NCBI GenBank assembly: GCA_964393895.1
Contig: CAYMWP010000018.1
Span: forward strand, 1-47,221
From: B4-G1 sp964393895
GTDB taxonomy: Bacteria > Chloroflexota > Anaerolineae > B4-G1
Length of the DNA stretch: 47,221 bases
Reading direction: 5' to 3'
Shown here: piece by piece, positions 36,958-45,122 of the stretch
Layout: the number at the start of each line of letters is the position of its first letter
How positions within the stretch are numbered: position 1 is the first letter of the stretch
Notes under the pieces: model-generated
Seen by the model: only the letters and a program-made list of their open reading frames with translations
Database searches by the model: none
Told to the model about the DNA's origin: nothing
Translations under genes and position numbers: made by a program

Positions 36958-37347
36958 ATGGGCGACTTGCGGGGAAGGGCTGTATAGGGCAGGTTCCAAT
37001 CGGGATCAGCCCCTGGAAAGAGATGAGGAGTGACGTGAACGCACCTTCTGTACAGGCTGGCCGACGAACTGATCTCCGATTACATGTCGGTGGCAGAGCA
37101 TCATAATCCAACTGGAGAACCTCTCCCCTACGCCGATAACGTTCTTGGGTCTAGACGTTCCCCGTTCCGCTCCTGGACACTTCCATAGTGATGGGGCGCC
37201 AAGTCCACCACAGGCTGCTCGGTCCTTGGCCAGAAGCGCAAGAAAGAACTGGTGAGTGAGGGCGGGGACTTGCGCTGACGGGCGGGGTAGAGTAGAATTG
37301 GCCGGAACAGAGGACGGGGGGAACCGCTCTATCATTGCAACTGGAAT
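36958..37347. other. Intergenic stretch without a recognised gene
   Basis: About 390 bases with no open frame that looks coding on either strand and no recognised RNA. Short G-rich runs occur near 37260-37320. Nothing more can be supported. Confidence 0.6.
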
Positions 37348-37469
37348 CTGGCAAATTTGGCTTACCCTTTATTAGAACGCAGATAAAGGCACACAAAATC
37401 AGCGTCCGCCCCGCAGAGGCGCCATCGGCGTTGATCTGCGTCCTGGTTCCGAACATCGCAATTTGCCAG
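37348..37469. repeat. Palindromic intergenic element with 10-bp inverted ends
   Basis: CTGGCAAATT (37348-37357) and AATTTGCCAG (37460-37469) are perfect inverted ends. Inside, ACGCAGAT (37377-37384) and ATCTGCGT (37434-37441) form a nested pair. The 122-base element can fold as a long imperfect hairpin and has no gene. It belongs with 39984-40088 and 26554-26573 by its ACGCAGAT/ATCTGCG core and resembles the ATCTGCGT-type intergenic repeats seen in many environmental genomes. It sits just upstream of the deaminase ribosome site. Confidence 0.65.
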
Positions 37470-37495
37470 TGTACAGATCGTAACAAGGAGCAAGC

Positions 37496-38527
37496 ATGAA
37501 TCTACACGAATTTGCCCGCCGGATGCCCAAGGTCGAGCTGCACGTCCACCTGGAAGGCTCCATCCGCCCGGCCACGCTGCTCCAATTGGCGCGGCGCAAC
37601 TCTATCGGCCTGCCGGCCCAGGACGTGGAAGGGCTGCGGGACTTTTACCGCTTCCGCGACTTTGCGCACTTTGTGGAGGTCTATGTCACCATCACCCGCT
37701 GCCTGCGCACGCCCGACGATTACCGGTTGATCGCTTACGAGTTCGGCGCCGACTGCGCCCGCCAGAACATCCGCTACGCCGAGATCACATTCACCATCGC
37801 CACCAACACCAAGTACACGGGATTGCCCTGGCAGGTCATCCTGGAAGGCCTGAACGAAGGGCGCGCCCTCGCCCGCGCCGAGTTCGGCCTGGACTGGGGC
37901 TGGGTGTTCGACATCAGCCGCGATAGGCCAGGTACACAGGATCAGGTGCTGGATATCGCGCTGAGCGCCAGGGACGAGGGAGTCGTGGCGCTGGGGCTGG
38001 GCGGCCCCGAGGCTGACTTTCCCCCGCAACTGTTCGAGCGATCTTTTGAGCGGGCGCGCCAGGCGGGGCTGCACCGCGTCCCCCACGCGGGCGAGGTAGC
38101 CGGGCCAGAGAGCGTCTGGGCCGCGCTGCGCTTGCTCCACGCCGACCGGCTGGGGCACGGCGTGCGCTGCGTCGAGGACCCTGCGCTGGTAGAACACCTG
38201 CGCGAGCGCCAGGCGCCGTTGGAAATATGCCCCACCAGCAACGTCTGCCTGGGCGTCTACCCCGATTACGCTGCCCACCCCCTGCGCCGGTTGTGGGACG
38301 CGGGGCTGCTGATAACCGTCAACTCGGACGATCCGCCAATGTTCGGCACCGATCTGAACCACGAGTATCAGGTGCTGGTAGGGCACTTTGGCTTTGACGC
38401 GGACGAATTGGAACAGGTCAGCCTGAACGGGCTGCGCGCCAGCTTTTTGCCCCAAGCCGACAAGGCGCGGCTGGAAGCCGAGTTCCGCGCCGAGTTTGCC
38501 CAACTGAGGGAGGAATCTAATGTGTGA
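37496..38527 (+). CDS. Adenosine/adenine deaminase family protein
   Basis: Zinc-dependent hydrolytic deaminase of the metal-dependent TIM-barrel superfamily, converting an amino-purine (nucleoside) to its oxo form in purine salvage. Visible metal and catalytic residues: H16 and H18 in ELHVHLEGS, H197 and E200 in VPHAGEVAG, the catalytic His in RLGHGVRC near 221, and the paired Asp in VNSDDPPMFGT near 278. 343 residues, normal. ATG 37496 follows AAGGAG with 5-base spacing. The VNSDDPP(M)F form is found in both bacterial adenosine- and adenine-deaminase branches, so the exact substrate is open. It overlaps the next gene by 8 bases, indicating co-translation. Confidence 0.87.
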   Translation: MNLHEFARRMPKVELHVHLEGSIRPATLLQLARRNSIGLPAQDVEGLRDFYRFRDFAHFVEVYVTITRCLRTPDDYRLIAYEFGADCARQNIRYAEITFTIATNTKYTGLPWQVILEGLNEGRALARAEFGLDWGWVFDISRDRPGTQDQVLDIALSARDEGVVALGLGGPEADFPPQLFERSFERARQAGLHRVPHAGEVAGPESVWAALRLLHADRLGHGVRCVEDPALVEHLRERQAPLEICPTSNVCLGVYPDYAAHPLRRLWDAGLLITVNSDDPPMFGTDLNHEYQVLVGHFGFDADELEQVSLNGLRASFLPQADKARLEAEFRAEFAQLREESNV

Positions 38528-39881
38528 TACTCTGGTCGCAGTCGACACGGCCACGGCCGACGGCACGGTCATTCTGGCCAAGAACAGCGACCGCCAGCCC
38601 AACGAGGCCCAGATGCTGGTCCACGTCCCGCGGGCCAGGCACGAGGCCGGGGCCACGGTCAAATGCACCTACATCGAAATCCCCCAGGTGGAGGAGACCT
38701 ACGAGCTGCTGCTCTCCCAGCCCTTTTGGATTTGGGGCTGCGAGATGGGGGCCAACGAGTGCGGCGTGGCGATTGGCAACGAGGCGGTGTTCACCAAAGA
38801 GCCTTATGGCAAAGAACCTGGCCTGATCGGGATGGATTTCATCCGGCTGGCGCTGGAGCGGGCGGGCACGGCGCGCCAGGCGTTGGACGTCATCGTCGAG
38901 CTATTGGGAACCTACGGCCAGAGCGGTAACTGCGGCTTCCGCAACGAGGAATACTACCACAACTCGTTCATCATCGCCGACCCTGGTGAGGCCTGGGTGC
39001 TAGAGACGGCCGGCGAGTTCTGGGCTGCTGAGCGGGTGCGTGACGTGCGCACCATCTCCAATGGCCTGACCATCGGCGGCGAGTGGGACATGGCCTCGCC
39101 GGGGCTGGTCGAGCACGCCATCGAGAAGGGGTGGTGCAAGTCGGCGGACGATTTCCACTTTGCCCGCTGCTACTCTGATTTCCTGTACACGCGGCTTGAT
39201 GGCTGTCGCGCCCGCCGGCGCCGTTCGACCGGGCTGCTGGAAGAGCAACGGGGCAGCATCACCGCCGAGACGATGATGGCCGCCCTGCGCGACCACGGCC
39301 CCCAGGCCGCCGCCGACCCCGCCTGGAACCCCAGCCGGGGTGTGCTGATGGATACAATTTGTGTGCACGCCAGTCTCGGCCCGCTCCGGCCCAGCCAGTC
39401 CACAGGCTCACTGGTGGCTCACCTGTCACCCGACCTCCCGACCTATTGGCTCACCGGCACCTCCGCGCCATGCACCGGTGTTTTCAAGCCGGTCTATCTG
39501 GGCGGGGCGGGGCTACCCGATTTAGGCCCTGATCCGACCGGCGACTATGACCCCGATTCGTTGTGGTGGACCCACGAGCAATTGCACCGGGCCGTGATCC
39601 GCGATTACGCTGCCCGTATGCCCCTGTACCGCGGGGAGCGAGACGCACTGGAGGCGGAATTTCTGAGCAAAGCAGCGGGGATGCGCGCAAAGTACCGGGG
39701 CGCAAACGAGGAGGAGCGGGCCGAACCCCTGGTCGCCTTTACCGCTTCTTGCTTCGAGCGGGCGGCCGAGGCTGCTGCCCGTTGGAGTGAGAGCGTGTCG
39801 TCTGCGCCGGTGCAGCGCCGCCCACCGAGGTTGTTCACGATGGCCTGGGACAAGTTCGATCAGCAGGCAGGTTTTGCGTGA
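38520..39881 (+). CDS. C69-family (secernin-like) Ntn-hydrolase / dipeptidase
   Basis: Cytosolic N-terminal-nucleophile hydrolase; the protein begins Met-Cys-Asp, so Cys2 becomes the nucleophile after Met removal without any propeptide, as in secernin-type C69 members. Conserved segments: GTVILAKNSDRQPNEAQ near 14-30, WGCEMGANECGVAIGNEAV near 73-91, and GFRNEEYYHNSFIIADPGEAWVLETAG near 139-165 with NGLTIGGEWD. 453 residues, close to the family's usual length. GGGAGGA lies 5 bases before ATG 38520. Amide or peptide bond hydrolysis is the expected reaction; substrate unknown. Co-expression with a purine deaminase is implied by the 8-base overlap, but no pathway link is known to me. Confidence 0.85.
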   Translation: MCDTLVAVDTATADGTVILAKNSDRQPNEAQMLVHVPRARHEAGATVKCTYIEIPQVEETYELLLSQPFWIWGCEMGANECGVAIGNEAVFTKEPYGKEPGLIGMDFIRLALERAGTARQALDVIVELLGTYGQSGNCGFRNEEYYHNSFIIADPGEAWVLETAGEFWAAERVRDVRTISNGLTIGGEWDMASPGLVEHAIEKGWCKSADDFHFARCYSDFLYTRLDGCRARRRRSTGLLEEQRGSITAETMMAALRDHGPQAAADPAWNPSRGVLMDTICVHASLGPLRPSQSTGSLVAHLSPDLPTYWLTGTSAPCTGVFKPVYLGGAGLPDLGPDPTGDYDPDSLWWTHEQLHRAVIRDYAARMPLYRGERDALEAEFLSKAAGMRAKYRGANEEERAEPLVAFTASCFERAAEAAARWSESVSSAPVQRRPPRLFTMAWDKFDQQAGFA

Positions 39882-39983
39882 GCTTGCGAATCTCCAGCCC
39901 TGCACTGCGGAGCAGGTATGCCCCCTGAAAAAGCAGCAATTCCTGATTGACTGACAAAACTAGTGCTGGATAACAGTCACGAG

Positions 39984-40088
39984 CATTAACCGCCGATGGA
40001 CGCAGATGGCTCTACACAGATTCCCGGCGGTTTTCAAGCCAGATCTGGCATTCATCTGCGTCAATCTGCGTGAATCTGCGGTTGAATG
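39984..40088. repeat. Palindromic intergenic element with ATCTGCG repeats
   Basis: Outer arms CATT-AACCGCCGAT (39984-39997) and ATCTGCGGTTGAATG (40074-40088) are nearly complementary, and inner GACGCAGATG (39999-40008) pairs exactly with CATCTGCGTC (40053-40062). The 3' half carries three 10-bp direct units starting ATCTGCG (40054, 40064, 40074). Same core as the element at 37348. It fills most of the 338-base space between the C69 and cNMP-protein genes; no gene is seen there. Confidence 0.7.
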
Positions 40089-40159
40089 TTAGATTCGTCA
40101 GTCAACCAGGCAGAAATCCTCATTTTACCGGATTCGAGGCTTCAGTACGCGCTGTGATT

Positions 40160-40188
40160 TTGCGCGCACGAGATAAATATGGTACAAT
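40160..40188 (+). promoter_or_regulatory. Promoter of the cNMP-binding protein gene
   Basis: TTGCGC (40160-40165), 17 bases, TACAAT (40183-40188). It lies 31 bases before the start codon, leaving a short leader that contains the AAAGGAGG ribosome site. Same -35 and spacing as the site at 32123. Confidence 0.55.
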
Positions 40189-40219
40189 CCTGGGTGAAGA
40201 AAGTGAAAGGAGGAACCTC

Positions 40220-40738
40220 ATGGCCCCACAAGCGGATAAATCCAAGGAACATCTCAACGCTTTGCGACAGACGGACATTTTCTACGACTTGACCGGGCCT
40301 CAGTTGGAAGCGGTCGCGGCCCTCTGCTCGGTGGTCACACTCAAAAAGGGGGAAATCGTTTTTGAGGAAAACAGCTCTGGCGACGAGCTGTACGTCATCG
40401 CCGATGGAGCCGTAGACATTATGCTAAACTCGTCCCTCGTCCAGCCCGCCACCGGGCAACCGTCCCAACCACTGACCGTCGCTACCCTCAGACGTGGACA
40501 GACCTTTGGCGAGGTCGCGCTGGTGGACAAAGGGCTGCGGACGGCCTCGGCCCACTGCGCATCGAAACGCGCTCACTTACTGGTCATCCCGCGTGATCGG
40601 TTGATCGAGTTGTGCGATGGCCAGCCCGACCTGGGGTACCGCTTGATGCGCAACATAGCTGCCGATCTGGCGTTCAAGATCCGGGGCACCGATCTGACCA
40701 TCCGCGAACAACTGTTTTGGCAGCCAAGATCAAGGTAG
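40220..40738 (+). CDS. Stand-alone cyclic-nucleotide-binding-domain protein
   Basis: 172-residue protein consisting of one cNMP-binding beta-barrel (about 20-145). IFYDLTGPQLEAVAALC, then KKGEIVFEENSSGDELYVIADGAVDI is the typical barrel start. The phosphate-binding cassette reads GQTFGEVALVDKGLRTAS (about 94-111), keeping G-E and the Arg that hold the cyclic phosphate. There is no helix-turn-helix or catalytic domain, unlike CRP regulators, so it may signal through a partner protein. ATG 40220 is fixed by a perfect AAAGGAGG. Monocistronic: a promoter precedes it and a tRNA gene follows. Confidence 0.85.
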   Translation: MAPQADKSKEHLNALRQTDIFYDLTGPQLEAVAALCSVVTLKKGEIVFEENSSGDELYVIADGAVDIMLNSSLVQPATGQPSQPLTVATLRRGQTFGEVALVDKGLRTASAHCASKRAHLLVIPRDRLIELCDGQPDLGYRLMRNIAADLAFKIRGTDLTIREQLFWQPRSR

Positions 40739-40750
40739 CGGTAGCGGGAT

Positions 40751-40778
40751 TTGACATTCGACGCGCATCCGATATAAT
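40751..40778 (+). promoter_or_regulatory. Consensus promoter of tRNA-Gly
   Basis: TTGACA (40751-40756), 16 bases, TATAAT (40773-40778): both hexamers match the sigma-70 consensus exactly. The expected start of transcription is at or within a couple of bases of the mature tRNA 5' end (40787), so almost no 5' leader is made. Confidence 0.85.
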
Positions 40779-40786
40779 CTAGGCAC

Positions 40787-40858
40787 GCGGGTGTAGTTCA
40801 GTGGTAGAACGTCAGCTTCCCAAGCTGAATGTCACGAGTTCGAATCTCGTCACCCGCT
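40787..40858 (+). tRNA. tRNA-Gly (anticodon CCC)
   Basis: 72-base cloverleaf: acceptor GCGGGTG/CACCCGC, D-arm GTTC-AGTGGTA-GAAC, anticodon stem TCAGC/GCTGA with loop TTCCCAA (anticodon CCC, reading GGG), five-base variable loop, T-arm ACGAG-TTCGAAT-CTCGT, discriminator T. All stems pair. The 3' CCA is not encoded (TCTGAC follows) and must be added by the nucleotidyltransferase. Confidence 0.97.
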
Positions 40859-40956
40859 CTGACGCTCCGGCTCCCTGGAGCTGGGACGCGAAGAGCCCCT
40901 TAGTACATATTGTACTGTTAAAGTGCAGATGGCTAGTGTGGAAGTGGGCAAAGAGG

Positions 40957-40990
40957 CCGTCAGCCCAAGCCGGGGCTGGCGGTCGCTTTT
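40957..40990 (+). terminator. Possible terminator after tRNA-Gly
   Basis: CCGTCAGCCC (40957-40966) pairs with GGGCTGGCGG (40973-40982; one G-T pair) around a 6-base loop and is followed by TCGCTTTT. About 100 bases past the tRNA and before the next gene. Confidence 0.6.
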
Positions 40991-41076
40991 ATTCTCAGGT
41001 GCTTGGCTCGTCGGTCTCCTGCTGTTGGTTGGGATCGCGCTTCTCAGTATGTCACCAACGTGTGTAATGATGCGCA

Positions 41077-42612
41077 ATGCACGAGCGGAAAATCCACACT
41101 AAATGGTTGTTCATCGCGGCCTTACTGGCCCTGGCAGTGCTGGCCCGCCTATTGCCGGGCGAGCGCACGGTGGACGACGCCTACATCACCTTTCGCTACG
41201 CCCGCAACCTCGTCGCCGGTCGCGGCCTGGTCTACAATCCGGGCGAGCGTGTGCTGGGCACGACCACGCCACTCTATACATTTTTGCTGGCAGGACTGGC
41301 GCTGGCGACCGGTTCCCGCGACTTTCCCACGTTGGCGTTGGCCGTCAACGCACTGGCTGGCGCGGCCTCGGTGGGACTGCTCTATGGCCTGGGCGAGAGG
41401 TTCGCCAGGCACCAGGCACCCGCCGCCGCTGCCGCCCTCCTCTGGGCCGTAGCTCCCTACAGCGTCTCCTTTGCCGTGGGTGGGATGGAGACCGATCTGA
41501 CGGTATCGCTGCTCCTCGCCGCCGCCTACGCCCACGTAGCCGGCCGCCCGCGCGTGATGGCCGTCCTCTCGGCGCTGGCGCTCCTGGCCCGGCCCGATAC
41601 GGCTATCCTGCTGGGGTTGCTCTGGCTGGCCCTGATCAAACGCGTAACTCGTAACTCGCAACCCGCAACTCTCCACGTCCCCTGGCGGGAAGGGCTGCTC
41701 ACGCTGGCGCTCCTGGCCCCCTGGTTGATCTTTGGCACGCTCGCCTTTGGCAGCCCGCTGACCGGCTCCATCGCCGCCAAGTCTGTCACTTACCGGCTGA
41801 ATCCCACCGAGGGATTGGTGCGACTGATCCAACATTACAGCAATCCCTTCTTCGGCGAAGCGCTGCTGGGTCATCCCTGGCACTTTGGCGGCTTTGTGGT
41901 CTATCTGCTGCTGTCACTGCTGGGCGGGCTGAGGGCGGTGCGGCGCAACCGGAGCTTTTGGCCCCTGCTGGCCTACCCCTATCTCTACCTGGTGGTCTTT
42001 GCCGCCGCCAACCCGCTCATCTTTCGCTGGTACCTCTCCCCACCGCTGCCGTTCTATTTCTTGCTCATCCTCACCGGCGTCTGGGTGGTAGCGGGCGACG
42101 TCGCCAAACTGATCCGCAACTCGCCGCTCGCGATCTTGGCCCTCTTTACCGCTGCTGCGCTCGTGCTCACGCTCAACGCCTGGGAGCAGCATCCCGATCA
42201 TGGCCCGGACCGGCCGGCGCCGGAGATGGCCTGGTTCAAGCTGGAATTGCTTTACGACCAGGCCGCCGATGTCGTGCTAGCCCACGCTGCACCCGGCGAC
42301 ACGCTCTGCGCTGGCGACATCGGCGTACTGGGCTACCGCACCGATCTGCACGTCCTGGACACTGTCGGGCTGGTGACGCCGCAGAGCAGGCGCTACTACC
42401 CGGCCGACCCCGACATCTATGTCATCAACTATGCCATCCCGGCCGACCTGGTGCTGGCGCTCAACCCCGACTATATCGTCATCCTCGAGGTCTACGGGCG
42501 GCTTGGACTGTTGCCCGACCCGCGCTTCCAGTCCCGCTACCGGCTGCTCGAAAAGCTGGAGGCGGACATCTACGGTTCGGACGGGATGCTCATCTTTGAG
42601 CGGATCCCATAG
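41077..42612 (+). CDS. GT-C membrane glycosyltransferase (AftB/PMT-like N-terminus)
   Basis: Integral membrane protein of 511 residues with about ten helices. After helix 1 it carries VDDAYITFRYARNLVAGRGLVYNPGERVLGTTTPLY (about 32-66, D33-D34), the pattern of arabinosyl/mannosyl-transferase-like GT-C proteins, and a C-terminal extracytoplasmic domain with GDIGVLGYRTDLHVLDTVGLV. A four-unit heptamer repeat (41644-41671) encodes a loop before a helix near residue 190. ATG 41077 has no clear ribosome site. Sugar donor and acceptor unknown; decaprenyl- or undecaprenyl-phosphate sugars are the usual donors for relatives. Confidence 0.75.
   Translation: MHERKIHTKWLFIAALLALAVLARLLPGERTVDDAYITFRYARNLVAGRGLVYNPGERVLGTTTPLYTFLLAGLALATGSRDFPTLALAVNALAGAASVGLLYGLGERFARHQAPAAAAALLWAVAPYSVSFAVGGMETDLTVSLLLAAAYAHVAGRPRVMAVLSALALLARPDTAILLGLLWLALIKRVTRNSQPATLHVPWREGLLTLALLAPWLIFGTLAFGSPLTGSIAAKSVTYRLNPTEGLVRLIQHYSNPFFGEALLGHPWHFGGFVVYLLLSLLGGLRAVRRNRSFWPLLAYPYLYLVVFAAANPLIFRWYLSPPLPFYFLLILTGVWVVAGDVAKLIRNSPLAILALFTAAALVLTLNAWEQHPDHGPDRPAPEMAWFKLELLYDQAADVVLAHAAPGDTLCAGDIGVLGYRTDLHVLDTVGLVTPQSRRYYPADPDIYVINYAIPADLVLALNPDYIVILEVYGRLGLLPDPRFQSRYRLLEKLEADIYGSDGMLIFERIP
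41644..41671 (+). repeat. Four-unit heptamer repeat inside a GT-C gene
   Basis: GTAACTC, GTAACTC, GCAACCC, GCAACTC in tandem, translated as part of RVTRNSQPATLHV. It lies in the loop before the helix containing LLAPWLIFG. In the GT-C gene at 26595 a 13-unit heptamer array lies before LLGYLLAMAPWFIRN, the equivalent place, although the repeat unit is different. Confidence 0.8.
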
Positions 42613-42640
42613 CGTGGTCTTGGCCGCAACCTAATCCTCG

Positions 42641-42714
42641 GGACACGGATGAACGCCGATTTCACGGATTCTTGTTTCCTTTCTTATCCGTGTTCATCCG
42701 TGTGATCCGTGTCC
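42641..42714. repeat. Palindromic ATCCGTG-type element between convergent genes
   Basis: GGACACGGAT (42641-42650) and ATCCGTGTCC (42705-42714) are exact inverted ends; GGATGAAC inside also pairs with GTTCATCC. The 3' half holds tandem ATCCGTG units (42687, 42696, 42705). It is a widespread type of intergenic repeat that often yields false ORFs translated as TRITRMNTD. Located between convergent genes, so it may serve as a terminator on both strands. Confidence 0.75.
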
Positions 42715-42756
42715 TAAAAAGATTCTCGCATACGACGCAAATACTGTAGGGCAATT

Positions 42757-45006
42757 CTAAGCTGCGTTGCGGCGCCGCCCCCAGAGCACGACCGCTGTCA
42801 CCACAATGATCAGGGCTGCCGTTCCCAGGCTGACCCAGCGCCCCCACATCCAGCCCCTCGGAGCATACACCAGCGTCACGGTGTGAGAGCCATTGGGGAC
42901 CGGCAGGCCGCAAAACGCCACGTCTGTGCGGTACACTTGGGCCTGCACGCCGTCCACGAACGCCCGCCAGCCCGGCGCCCACACCTCACCCAAGACCAGC
43001 CACCCTGGGCCGTCTGCTCGCACTTTGACGTGGTTCGGTGTTCGGTGAACCACCTTCCCGGCGCGATACGAACCGCCAGATGGAGGTTCGCTTTCTGGGG
43101 CGTGGGGTAGCGTCGCTGTCTCCTGTGGGCCATACGTTTGCAGCAAGGTCAGCGCGGCCGCATCATCCCCCTCGACCGCAATGCCCGGCACGACAAAGGC
43201 TCGCGGCAACACCGCTGGGTTCTCGTAAACGCGCACCGCCCCCGCTTGCCAGATCAACGACGGCCACCAGTTCAGAGAATGGTCGGCGACGACGTAGCGC
43301 ACGTTTCCGATGCCCAGCAATTCTTGTTCGGGCTGCGCTCTGAGGTAGGCGTGCGGGTCCACTTCATTGCTGATGCAGGTCGGCACGGCGACGGCATACG
43401 CTTCCAGGTCGCATCCGCTGGCGGCATTGGCCCACCGCACGTAATGGTCGAACTGGAACGGGTCGTTGCCGTCAACCGTCTCGAGGCCGTTAGTGACTGC
43501 CTGTGCCAGTGAGATCAATCCGTGGGTAGAGTAGACGCGGGAGCGGGCTGGCTGCGACGTCAAAAAGTCAACCACGGGCGTGGGCGCGGCAAGCGTGGAT
43601 ACCTGTTCCTGGGCAATGAACTGCGGCGCTAACGCCAACACCTCAAGCACGACCAGCACCGCCAACAGGACTGACACATACCGTCGGGCAGCTCGAACGC
43701 GAAATCGCCCCATCAATACCGCCGCTGTCGCCGCCGCTACGCCGACGCTGCCGAAAGAAACAGCCAATGCGCCAGGGAAGCGGAAGCTCCACACTGCGCC
43801 AATAGTCAGAAGCAGGATCAACGCTACCCACCAACCCACGAGCGCGAATGCCCTCCGCACTCTCACCTGTCCCAAAACATCCCAACCCATACCTGCCAGC
43901 AGCGCCCAGGCCAACTGTACCAGGAACATCATCCTGGATGGAACCCGCAGCCAGTTCATCCCTGGCAATATCCAAAAGAGCAGGGGGAACAACGGCGTCG
44001 CGCGCCCCAGTGAGAAAATCATCCCCAAGACGACCAGCGCGACGAGAAAGCGCCACCCCGTGGCCCGGCCACGCGCTAACCAACTGACCGGCGACAGCAT
44101 CAGAGTCACGGCGCCCGCGTATACAACCCATTCAGGGAAAGCCAATGCGGTGGGCAGCCCCAGCCCCACCAGCAGTGGAATGGGCAAGGCATACTGGTTC
44201 ACCTCAGATAACGTCATCGCGCCCCGCGAGCTGAACGGCAGCAATTCCAAGAACGGCCACATTTGTACCGCAGACAGCCCCATTGCCAACGCCAGCGCTC
44301 CCAACCCGGCGCCCCCGGCCCTCAGCCAGCGGCGCAGTGTCCCAGGTTCCCGGTCGGCCAACCGGACAGACAAACCCCACCATCCAACTACCAGCACACT
44401 TAACCAAAGAGTCGGTAGATGAGTCAGGGCTTGCGCCGCCACTGCCACTGCCGCTCCTACCACCGGCAACCAGCCTGCCCGCCGCGCCAGCCCGTCCCCG
44501 GCCAGCCAGAGCCACGGCAGCCACGCCACGGCAGCAACGACGTCAACGTGACCGCCGCCCACGTGGGCCACCACCTTGGCCGAGAGCGCGAACAGCAGAG
44601 CGGCCAACAGCGCCCCGCCCGGCGATAATCGCACCACCCGGCGCGCCAATCCATAGACGCCCCATCCAGCCCACACCAGGTGCAGGGCAAAATACAGGGT
44701 AAAAGCCCAGCCAATGGGGAACAGGAAAACGAGCCAATACAACGGGTACGCCAGCAGCATAGACGGGTTGCCGGCGATGGGAACGCCTCCCAACGCCGAG
44801 GTGCGCCAGAGGGGTATCTCACCCCATTGCCGCCAGGCTCGGACGATATAGGCGGCATTCGGCCACTGTTTCGTCACGAAATCAGTGCCCAGTTCCGTCG
44901 GCGAAATGATTGCCAGATTCTCGTCGAGCAACCAGGGGGCCAACAACGTCAGCACTGCGCCGACTATCACCAGGCGCAGAACCCAATCCACGCGCCGATC
45001 CGTCAT
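42757..45006 (-). CDS. YfhO-family membrane protein
   Basis: Large polytopic membrane protein (749 residues from ATG 45006; a TTG at 45027 is possible but has no better ribosome site). About a dozen helices, with the YfhO-like first loop PTELGTDFVTKQWPNAAYIVRAWRQGEIPLW-type segment and an N-P-S motif (IAGNPSMLLAYPLYW), then a long extracytoplasmic part and a beta-rich C-terminal domain with GWLVLGEVWAPGWRAFVDG just before a last helix. YfhO relatives are GT-C-fold glycosyltransferases that decorate lipoteichoic acid or glycolipids in Firmicutes. The second of two minus-strand genes; the spacer to the upstream gene is 116 bases. Confidence 0.8.
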   Translation of the reverse strand: MTDRRVDWVLRLVIVGAVLTLLAPWLLDENLAIISPTELGTDFVTKQWPNAAYIVRAWRQWGEIPLWRTSALGGVPIAGNPSMLLAYPLYWLVFLFPIGWAFTLYFALHLVWAGWGVYGLARRVVRLSPGGALLAALLFALSAKVVAHVGGGHVDVVAAVAWLPWLWLAGDGLARRAGWLPVVGAAVAVAAQALTHLPTLWLSVLVVGWWGLSVRLADREPGTLRRWLRAGGAGLGALALAMGLSAVQMWPFLELLPFSSRGAMTLSEVNQYALPIPLLVGLGLPTALAFPEWVVYAGAVTLMLSPVSWLARGRATGWRFLVALVVLGMIFSLGRATPLFPLLFWILPGMNWLRVPSRMMFLVQLAWALLAGMGWDVLGQVRVRRAFALVGWWVALILLLTIGAVWSFRFPGALAVSFGSVGVAAATAAVLMGRFRVRAARRYVSVLLAVLVVLEVLALAPQFIAQEQVSTLAAPTPVVDFLTSQPARSRVYSTHGLISLAQAVTNGLETVDGNDPFQFDHYVRWANAASGCDLEAYAVAVPTCISNEVDPHAYLRAQPEQELLGIGNVRYVVADHSLNWWPSLIWQAGAVRVYENPAVLPRAFVVPGIAVEGDDAAALTLLQTYGPQETATLPHAPESEPPSGGSYRAGKVVHRTPNHVKVRADGPGWLVLGEVWAPGWRAFVDGVQAQVYRTDVAFCGLPVPNGSHTVTLVYAPRGWMWGRWVSLGTAALIIVVTAVVLWGRRRNAA

Positions 45007-45122
45007 CTCGCTCGCTTTACAACTCAACTATCGGTGTCATGACTGCCACCTCAACATATTTTCGAGTCTCCCATAGCCGTTGATGGGCTGCCGGATCTGC
45101 AAACTCGGCGGTGGAGTGGTCG

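Noticed and set aside
37021..37347. Small gene between the terminator and the deaminase
   Set aside because: No frame with a start, ribosome site and plausible composition on either strand.
37502..38668. 388-codon minus-strand open frame across the deaminase gene
   Set aside because: Mirror of an enzyme gene with all metal ligands in place.
42662..42982. Minus-strand small protein ending TRITRMNTDKKGNKNP
   Set aside because: This ending is the known false translation of the ATCCGTG-type repeat; the rest is antisense/out-of-frame to the YfhO gene end.
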